Positions 58,204 to 64,000 of a stretch of DNA of 64,000 nt are shown in pieces. The stretch is from contig CBDFKQ010000014.1 of the NCBI GenBank assembly GCA_965248855.1, positions 496,001 through 560,000 on the forward strand. The letters are read 5' to 3'. Position 1 is the first letter of the stretch. Each line of letters starts with the position of its first letter. The DNA is from CBDFKQ01 sp965248855. Lineage in GTDB: Bacteria > Bacteroidota > Bacteroidia > Cytophagales > 172606-1. Made by a program: the position numbers and the translations under genes. The notes below the pieces were generated by a model. It did no database searches, was not told the DNA's origin, and saw only the letters and a list, made by a program, of their open reading frames with translations.

Positions 58204-59031
58204 TTATTTTCCCAATGTTGTTCTTAGTTCCTGAATTTGTTGAATTGTCAAACCTGTTATTTGAATAATAAGGTCGTTTTTTAATCCTGCTAATATTGAG
58301 TTTTTGGCAATTTCTTTTCTCTCATTCTCAATAACAAGCATTTCCCTTGTGATTTCGTCTGTCTCACGCATTTTTGAATATTCGTATTCTTCGAGTTCTT
58401 CTTTTGACCAGGTATGCCTGTCTGCTTCTTCATAAGCACTCATTAAACCCTCGTCATTTACACTTGCTGGAATTAGGTTTAAATTTTCAGCATTTTTAAT
58501 AAAGAAAATCCATTTTTCTGTTAGAGTTTCTAACTGCCTTTCAATTTTGTTAAATTTAGGAAGTTCGATAAAAGTGAATTCTAAGTCCTTGAGTTTGTGT
58601 TCATGCGTATCTGCATCCAAAATCAAATGCCTTGATAAATATTGCGGGTTTTGTAAGTACTCAAAGTCGAGGATTCCGATAAAAATAACAGGTTTGAGTT
58701 GATAATAATTTTCACTTGCATCCAATTGCGATGCATAACCTCTGGCTGAATAAAAAGTAATGCGTTTGTCGAGCCCTTTTTTGTCAGTTACCTGCATTTC
58801 TACAATATAAAAGTTGCCCTTTTCATCCTTAGCCCTCACATCCAGAATAGTTGTTTTGGGGCCAGCCATTCGTGGCAGTTGGTAAGGGTTAAGGATTTCC
58901 ACCCAAATGATTTGATAGTTGCCTTCTAACTTTAAAACGGCATTGAGAAAAGAAATAAGAATTTTAGTTTTAACTTCATTACCAAATATTTTGCGAAAGG
59001 CAATGTCATTTTTAATATCAGCGAATTGCAT
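58204..59031 (-). CDS. Rpn-family PD-(D/E)XK nuclease/putative transposase
   Basis: About 275 residues from ATG 59031 (MQFADIKNDIAFRKIFG), the standard Rpn opening. The nuclease core reads TTILDVRAKDEKGNFYIVEMQV (D...ExQ). A middle region has YASQLDASENYYQLKPVIFIGILDF and ends in a Glu-rich helical tail with a C-terminal ITGLTIQQIQELR. Rpn proteins promote RecA-independent recombination and some act in defence. It lies between the REPtron-like element and a dispersed repeat, next to the defence-like operon. Confidence 0.9.
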   Translation of the reverse strand: MQFADIKNDIAFRKIFGNEVKTKILISFLNAVLKLEGNYQIIWVEILNPYQLPRMAGPKTTILDVRAKDEKGNFYIVEMQVTDKKGLDKRITFYSARGYASQLDASENYYQLKPVIFIGILDFEYLQNPQYLSRHLILDADTHEHKLKDLEFTFIELPKFNKIERQLETLTEKWIFFIKNAENLNLIPASVNDEGLMSAYEEADRHTWSKEELEEYEYSKMRETDEITREMLVIENERKEIAKNSILAGLKNDLIIQITGLTIQQIQELRTTLGK

Positions 59032-59239
59032 AAATTTTAATTTTCTTGCATTCAAAAATACTAAAAAAAATTAGAGATCATTTGACTATCTAATTGCATT
59101 TAGTAAATGTAAGAAGGGAAACTGAGTTCTCAGATTAGCCTAAATTTAAATAACGTAAATCAAACATTACAGCAAGACTACTACATATATAACTTAAAAA
59201 GCAATTTATCATAATTTCAAAAACATTCTTCAAATATTT

Positions 59240-59314
59240 TTGCAGGTATTTCAGACGGAGTCCTGTTTTTCAAATGGATTGAAGTGTGAACACTTCAACC
59301 AGAGGGGGCAAAAC
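59240..59314. repeat. Dispersed ~75-bp repeat, copy 2
   Basis: Resembles 28275-28349 from TTGCAGGTATTT to AAAAC. Its core TTGAAGTG-TGAA-CACTTCAA is a perfect 8-bp hairpin. It lies 17 bp downstream of the NA37 gene stop. Confidence 0.55.
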
Positions 59315-59331
59315 AAGTGGCCATTTTGTGA

Positions 59332-60378
59332 CTATGATTCATGTTGGAAATATATTTTATAAAATTTCCTACCATCTTCTTCAACTCCTTGCTTTATCAA
59401 TTCACTGTCACCGTGAATGTAAATATGGAAGTTCTTGTCCAACTTCAAAACTCTTTTGAAAACTTTTGCTTGTTTCTTTACCGCTTGTGGTGAAATGTTA
59501 AAATTATCAGTGAGTCCAATTTCATTTTCATATCGATAGTTGTGGTCAAAATCTCTAAAGGATTTAATTATTCCTGCGTCCTGAAAAACTTCATTCTCAA
59601 ATTCTTTTTTGTCAAAGCTTTGATGTGACTTGAAATACTCAACTGAACGATTAAGTAGATCAATTTTGTTTGCTTTACTCACTTCAAAATCTTCTGAAAG
59701 TTTTTTAGTAACAAAGTCCTTCGTTATCCCTAAAAACTGATTTGTTTGATGAAACTCGTTTTCAACTGGTTTTACTTTCAAAAAATCATCTTTCCAATAT
59801 TGTGCTTCTTGTGATTTATTTGCATTATCAATAATCAAGACTCTGTAGCCATTTTGTTTTTCTGTGTTGAAAATGATACAGCCCTTATCAACTCCCTTTA
59901 TTTCAAAACCATAATCGTGATTGATACTAAATTTTAAATCGTGATTTTTCATTTTCAAAAAAGGAACATCAGTTTCCGACTTGAAAATACCAATTGCTTC
60001 AACTGCCTCATTATCCAAAACCACATTAGAAAAATAAGCAATGTTTAGCTTACCTTCCCTTATTTTTGGGTGCATAGACTGTTCATAAAGGAGTTTTGCA
60101 ATGTTTTGTGAATTTTGAATAAAGTTCTTTGGATTGGAAAAACTACTTTCGGCCACTGAAAAAATATCATTCAACTGTACCTTAATAGAATGAGTAAATA
60201 AATAGAATTCTTCTGCTTTCAATGGCAAAAGGAAATACTTCAAAAGAAAATCCTTGGTTTTATCTTCGACAGTTGTCGATTCATTTGAAAGCAAATATTT
60301 TTCATCCCTTAATTTGTTTCCTACGTGATGTGTGATTAACTGTTGAAGTTCGACTTTTGTAAAATCTAAATTGGTCAT
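59332..60378 (-). CDS. NdpA/NA37-type 37-kDa nucleoid-associated protein
   Basis: 348 residues. The NA37 hallmarks are visible in order: LQQLITHHVGNKLRDE near the N-terminus, FLLKYFLLPLKAEEFYLFTHS, IAKLLYEQSMHPKIREGKLNIAYF, AVEAIGIFKSETDVPFLK and a C-terminal FHIYIHGDSELIKQGVEEDG. YejK/NdpA proteins associate with the nucleoid, and NA37 proteins recur in defence islands. It starts inside the stop of the upstream gene (ATGA overlap at 60375-60378), making translational coupling with the two nuclease-like genes likely. That suggests a DNA-targeting or chromatin role in a defence unit, which is inference. Confidence 0.8.
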   Translation of the reverse strand: MTNLDFTKVELQQLITHHVGNKLRDEKYLLSNESTTVEDKTKDFLLKYFLLPLKAEEFYLFTHSIKVQLNDIFSVAESSFSNPKNFIQNSQNIAKLLYEQSMHPKIREGKLNIAYFSNVVLDNEAVEAIGIFKSETDVPFLKMKNHDLKFSINHDYGFEIKGVDKGCIIFNTEKQNGYRVLIIDNANKSQEAQYWKDDFLKVKPVENEFHQTNQFLGITKDFVTKKLSEDFEVSKANKIDLLNRSVEYFKSHQSFDKKEFENEVFQDAGIIKSFRDFDHNYRYENEIGLTDNFNISPQAVKKQAKVFKRVLKLDKNFHIYIHGDSELIKQGVEEDGRKFYKIYFQHES

Positions 60379-61529
60379 TCAGTTGGTGTATATTGTTTAT
60401 TTAAGGTTTGAAGTTTGCACCACTCATATTTTTCGGTTTTGAATTTTTCAAATTCTTTCAATAATTGGGTTCTAATAGATGAAAGTGGTACTGTTGAATA
60501 CTCATCTTTCGGATAAATATTTAGAATATCAATAACAAACTCAATATTCCCAATTCTTTTTTTGAAGTCATAGTGACCAAAACCAAATTTGATTTTACAA
60601 CTACCTTCTACAGATGTAAGTGAGAAGTCATAGATAATTTCCATCTCAACTAACTCCATAAATTTATGAAGGTTTTTATCTTTTAAGAAGGGGAGTTCGT
60701 GTAATTTTTCTCCATTGATATTTAATTCCCGAACTTTGGCTAATTCAAGCCATCTAATATCAGAAGGTAAAATTTCAGATGGATCCGGTCCAATATCTAA
60801 AAAAGTAGCCTTAGTATAATTAAACACGTCATTACTCTCTGTCATGCTCATAAAGAACTGAATCCTTTCCTCATTTGTAAAATCTCTATAAAGAATTTTC
60901 TCAATTTCTTTTTGAGGATTCATATAGTTGTTGGCTTTGAAATGTTTCTCCAAATTTTTTGAAACCTTCTCAGCTATTTCTGTTGTCTCTGGTGAAGTGT
61001 GGATTATTTGAAGTTTAACTTTGTTGTCTTTTGTTATTACTTTTTCGAAGGCAATTTGGCCTTTGAATTCATTTTTACCTCTGAACCATGCTTTGCTGTA
61101 ATTGGTAGTTTCGCATTTGAAATCTAAAGTAATTTTCTTTGGATTCTTGTCAACCATTGTGAAGTTGGGGTTTCCAATTACTTTGTATTTAGGAAAACTA
61201 GTTTTGATAATTTCCTGAATATTAAAGTTGTCTGGTATGGCTGCAATTAAAGTTTTATCTGATTCCCATTCCAAAGCTCTAGTGATTGTTTTTTCTCTAT
61301 CCTCTTTCGCTTGTAGTTTTTCTTTAAGAAATTCAAACTCATTAGGACTTAACAATGAAGTTATAAGAATAGGAAATGTGCTGTCTTCATCAGCATTATT
61401 TACGAATACTCCTTTCATTCTTAACAACTGCCGTCTCTCTCTGTCTTTTATTGAATCGTGTTGCAAGATAGCTCTCAAGGATTCACCAAAAGGAAGGAAT
61501 CTATTTATATTCTCTTGTATTTTTTCCAC
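60375..61529 (-). CDS. GapS4b-like protein, partner of a defence nuclease
   Basis: 384 residues starting at GTG 61529 (MEKIQENINRFLPFGESL), overlapping the upstream stop by one base. Early segments KGVFVNNADEDSTFPILITS and LLSPNEFEFLKEKLQAKEDRE resemble GapS4b from memory; no search was run. The middle region (PKYKVIGNPNFTMVDKNP, NEFKGQIAFEKVIT) is beta-rich and the C-terminus helical. No signal, membrane segment or catalytic motif is recognised. Position between a nuclease-like gene and an NA37 gene supports a joint role. Confidence 0.55.
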   Translation of the reverse strand: MEKIQENINRFLPFGESLRAILQHDSIKDRERRQLLRMKGVFVNNADEDSTFPILITSLLSPNEFEFLKEKLQAKEDREKTITRALEWESDKTLIAAIPDNFNIQEIIKTSFPKYKVIGNPNFTMVDKNPKKITLDFKCETTNYSKAWFRGKNEFKGQIAFEKVITKDNKVKLQIIHTSPETTEIAEKVSKNLEKHFKANNYMNPQKEIEKILYRDFTNEERIQFFMSMTESNDVFNYTKATFLDIGPDPSEILPSDIRWLELAKVRELNINGEKLHELPFLKDKNLHKFMELVEMEIIYDFSLTSVEGSCKIKFGFGHYDFKKRIGNIEFVIDILNIYPKDEYSTVPLSSIRTQLLKEFEKFKTEKYEWCKLQTLNKQYTPTE

Positions 61530-62437
61530 TAGTTTCTAAAATTAGGATTGAAGTTTTCAATTGAAAGCGAATTTGTAAAAGAAGATTCTTCAACAATCAA
61601 CTTTGCACTATCAACAAGTTGTTCATGCTGTAAACGGTTGTAATCAGGGAAAGCAATAATTGTGTTTGATTGATAATTGGCCGTGATGTTTTTGGCCAAG
61701 CCAATTAATTTTATCAATTCTTCTTCTTCAAAATTTTCTCTTGAACAAAGTATGAGTGTGTTCTTTTCTGGATCGGTTTGCACTCTCATAGGTAATATGT
61801 TTGAGGCCAAGTATTGAACTGGCATTATACTTCCATTTTTCGGTGTGTCGTTGTCGCTGTTTAGTCCTGTACTGAAATAAGTAAATTCAATAGATTTGTT
61901 CGGATATTTTCTTTTTACAAATTCAATTGCGTAAAAGAAAAATTCAATTTTCTTGTTATCAACAAGAAAAATTCCGTCATGGTTAAAATCTTTTGGAGCT
62001 TCAAGTTTTGATAGTTTTTGTAATATGTCTTGTGAATCATCATCAATATTATTTAGCCAAAAAATTATTCCTCTGTCAAAGGTTGTTTCAAAATCCGAAC
62101 GATTGTTGATTGTCTTAGCTCTAATTTCTGATTTCTTGAAAGATTCAATAGCCATTCCTAAATCTCTATAATGGTCTTTGAATTTTGCAACAGGTGCATT
62201 TGGATATTTGTCCTTGCTGTATTTTATTGAGATTAATATATTCTCCAATGTTCTTGAAATCATTGGACTTTTGTAATGAATATAAGCGTCTATACCGTGT
62301 GACTGTTTCTCATGCTTGTCGGGGTCAATACTTGGAATGTCAAAGTTGCGGACTGGCTGATACCAACCGATTAGAGAGAGGAAATCCACTACGATTTCTT
62401 CACCGATTTCACCGATGCGTTTTGAAAATTCTCCCAT
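61529..62437 (-). CDS. GapS4a-like PD-(D/E)XK nuclease
   Basis: 302 residues. The N-terminus MGEFSKRIGEIGEEIVVDFL gives a helix with conserved Glu, followed by HGIDAY (D50) and LISIKYSK (S70-x-K72), a Mrr/HJR-like nuclease core with Ser in place of the usual Glu/Gln. The C-terminal two-thirds is mixed alpha/beta with no second known domain. The GapS4a assignment is from memory of the family's N-terminus and from the partner gene. Stop TAG overlaps the following GTG. Likely effector of an anti-phage unit; unproven. Confidence 0.6.
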   Translation of the reverse strand: MGEFSKRIGEIGEEIVVDFLSLIGWYQPVRNFDIPSIDPDKHEKQSHGIDAYIHYKSPMISRTLENILISIKYSKDKYPNAPVAKFKDHYRDLGMAIESFKKSEIRAKTINNRSDFETTFDRGIIFWLNNIDDDSQDILQKLSKLEAPKDFNHDGIFLVDNKKIEFFFYAIEFVKRKYPNKSIEFTYFSTGLNSDNDTPKNGSIMPVQYLASNILPMRVQTDPEKNTLILCSRENFEEEELIKLIGLAKNITANYQSNTIIAFPDYNRLQHEQLVDSAKLIVEESSFTNSLSIENFNPNFRN

Positions 62438-62697
62438 CTTTATATTTCAATTTTGATGCAATTATCATGTTGTATGCTGGTTTAAGAATGACCGATAACC
62501 AACAGGGCTTCGTGCAGGCAGGGCATTGTTGATTGTCCAGCCTGGAACTGAAGCCCAATAAAGAAATAAAAGTACAAGTTAACAACTAAAAGCCCAAAAG
62601 AATTCCGTCCAGCCCGAACCAAAGTACAGCGATGCAAACAGCCGAAGTTTGAACGTCCAGCCACACTTGCACAAAACCCAAAGTTGTAGGCAGTTTT
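62438..62697. other. GC-richer intergenic stretch with repeated GTCCAGCC
   Basis: No gene is seen. The octamer GTCCAGCC occurs at 62535, 62607 and 62655, and composition is more GC rich than the flanks. It separates the SEFIR gene from the three-gene operon and may hold the operon promoter or a cassette-type boundary. Confidence 0.5.
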
Positions 62698-62834
62698 TTA
62701 ACGGATTGTTCCAATTTTATCAATTTCAATAAGTTTGTAAATTGGAATTACTCTATTAAAAGAGCTAACATATCCCATTCTGTCTGGATTTGTATCTGCG
62801 GTTTGAAAAGCTATAAGTTTTTCTTGCAATTCTA

Positions 62835-64000
62835 TTACAGTATCGACATTGAAAAGCACTTTAACTTCTCAAAATGTCTTTGTGATACAAGTCTGTTGAA
62901 CACTTCAAATTTTCCATTGTCTCTTGTTCTATAGACATGTGTAATTGGGAACCAACGAAGGTTTTCTAATGCAGCGATATAGTATATTACTAAGTCTGCA
63001 TTTATTATATCATCGATAGTCATATTTTCAGGCAGTCGCTTTATTATCAAGTCTGCCATAGGACTGAAAAAATCCTTTGAATAGGTTTGCTTGTAATATT
63101 GATCAAATATTTTTACATCGTTATAGAGTTCTTCAAATCTTCGAGCCTCCTTTTGGTAGTCATACCTACCTTGAAAGAAATATCCTGAATACAAAATTTC
63201 TTCAACAAACTTATATCTTTCAGCTTTTAGACCGATTGCTATTGTGTAAAGAAATATCTCGTGAATAAAAAATCTAAAGTTGTCAAATTCATTCTGAGAC
63301 CAACTACTCCTTTCGTCTTGTGGGTCTTTAAGCGTTGGTATTTTTTCAAAAAACTTTATAATAATATCAATGTCAAATTCAAGTTCACTTTTAAAAACCT
63401 TATCCAGAAAGATTATGAAAGCGTTACGAAGTGGTGTGTAAGAAATGATATTGTCATGAACTGCCTTACCAAAAATAACAATATCTCCTGTTCCGCTTAG
63501 ATTTACTGAATAACCTTTTAAATCTTGAAAAAAGTCTTCTAGAAATTCTCGAAGAATTGCATTAATTCGTTTTGGTGATTTTGATATTTGATTATCAAAA
63601 CTTCTAATTAAACTAGAAGTCTTATGTGTTATTGATGACTCTTCGAAAAGATAGCTTGGTGCATTACCAATTTTCGGTTTGCTATATGCGGGTCTTTGGT
63701 AAATGTTTCTTAAAAGGGCTTCATAATTGCCTTCAAATTTATCATCGTCAGAAAGGTCTATGTAAATTCTACTTTCTAAAAATGTTGGAACATAGGCGTT
63801 GCCATTTTCGTCTTTTTCAGCAACGATTGGAATGAATTTCTCTTGAGATACGTCTCCATAAATTTTAGGGCTTATTATTTGAGTTTCTGTTCCTACACCA
63901 CCAGCCCTTTGTTCAGCTTTTTCAGAATACTTTTTATCAAGAATTATCAGAACTTTTTTGATATCTGCTGATTTAACCATGTTCTCCATGAAGTCGTATT
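62835..64000 (-). CDS. SEFIR-domain protein (5' end outside window; C-terminus frameshifted)
   Basis: The frame runs to the window edge with codons Tyr-Asp-Phe before the first internal ATG at 63989, so the N-terminus is missing. The visible first ~110 residues are the second half of a SEFIR/TIR-like domain (FMENMVKSADIKKVLIILDKKYSEKA, FIPIVAEKDENGN...VPTFLESRIYIDLSDD). The remaining ~270 residues are helical and unrecognised. The stop at 62835 is probably an artefact or mutation: one extra A in the run at 62860-62862 would continue the frame as VLFNVDTVIELQEKLIAFQ to TAA 62698, adding ~55 residues in place of the last eight. SEFIR proteins are frequent in anti-phage islands, and it lies just upstream of the nuclease operon on the same strand. 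Confidence 0.7.
   Translation of the reverse strand, partial: YDFMENMVKSADIKKVLIILDKKYSEKAEQRAGGVGTETQIISPKIYGDVSQEKFIPIVAEKDENGNAYVPTFLESRIYIDLSDDDKFEGNYEALLRNIYQRPAYSKPKIGNAPSYLFEESSITHKTSSLIRSFDNQISKSPKRINAILREFLEDFFQDLKGYSVNLSGTGDIVIFGKAVHDNIISYTPLRNAFIIFLDKVFKSELEFDIDIIIKFFEKIPTLKDPQDERSSWSQNEFDNFRFFIHEIFLYTIAIGLKAERYKFVEEILYSGYFFQGRYDYQKEARRFEELYNDVKIFDQYYKQTYSKDFFSPMADLIIKRLPENMTIDDIINADLVIYYIAALENLRWFPITHVYRTRDNGKFEVFNRLVSQRHFEKLKCFSMSIL

Overview
The window comes from a low-GC member of the Bacteroidota, most likely the Chitinophagales/Chitinophagaceae. The evidence is promoter boxes of the form TTG...TAnnTTTG, a T9SS C-terminal sorting domain, a TonB-dependent receptor with a carboxypeptidase-like N-terminal domain, genes that mostly lack Shine-Dalgarno sequences, and a complete 16S-tRNAIle-tRNAAla-23S-5S operon. 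The family placement is a judgement from gene content; no alignment was run.

Layout. 1-4.8 kb: a carbohydrate catabolic cluster (glycosidase-like C-terminus, TIM-barrel isomerase, Gfo/Idh/MocA oxidoreductase, phytanoyl-CoA-type dioxygenase) beside a divergent AraC regulator. 5-8.6 kb: secreted or surface proteins, two of them broken. 8.7-12.1 kb: a membrane GAF/PAS sensor, a beta-carotene hydroxylase and a CarH-type B12 photoreceptor-like regulator. 12.5-17.8 kb: housekeeping (ATP-dependent DNA ligase, plsY, murQ, nrdB, rplU-rpmA). 17.8-23.5 kb: the rRNA operon with tandem promoters. 24.4-28.3 kb: an oxidative pentose module (FucP-like transporter, KdaD-like dehydratase, frameshifted dioxovalerate dehydrogenase). 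28.4-33.3 kb: a MoeB/ThiF-rhodanese protein, YceI, an AraC regulator, tRNA-Arg and hflX. 33.4-39.1 kb: the start of an exopolysaccharide locus (GT4, rfbC, Wza-, Wzc- and CpsB-like). 39.2-48.5 kb: acpH, GT2, pdxJ, metG, a broken GNAT gene, an ABC-F protein and a WG-repeat protein. 50-56 kb: a TonB receptor, a YeiH-type transporter, and a SAM-I riboswitch followed by a 34-codon ORF ending in four Cys codons, upstream of a truncated TlpA-family gene. 56-64 kb: an accessory/defence region. It holds an AraC-methyltransferase pair, a REP/RAYT-type mobile remnant, an Rpn-family nuclease, an overlapping three-gene operon (GapS4a-like nuclease, GapS4b-like partner, NdpA/NA37 nucleoid-associated protein), and a SEFIR-domain gene running off the right edge.

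The most interesting elements are the three-gene overlapping operon next to the SEFIR gene, the SAM riboswitch plus poly-cysteine leader, and the REPtron-like 329-bp element. Six genes show disruptions: in-frame stops near 7691 and 44055; frameshifts near 8204/8290, 27331, 55989 and 62860. Several of the frameshifts lie in short homopolymers, so sequencing error and genuine gene decay must be separated before biological conclusions are drawn.
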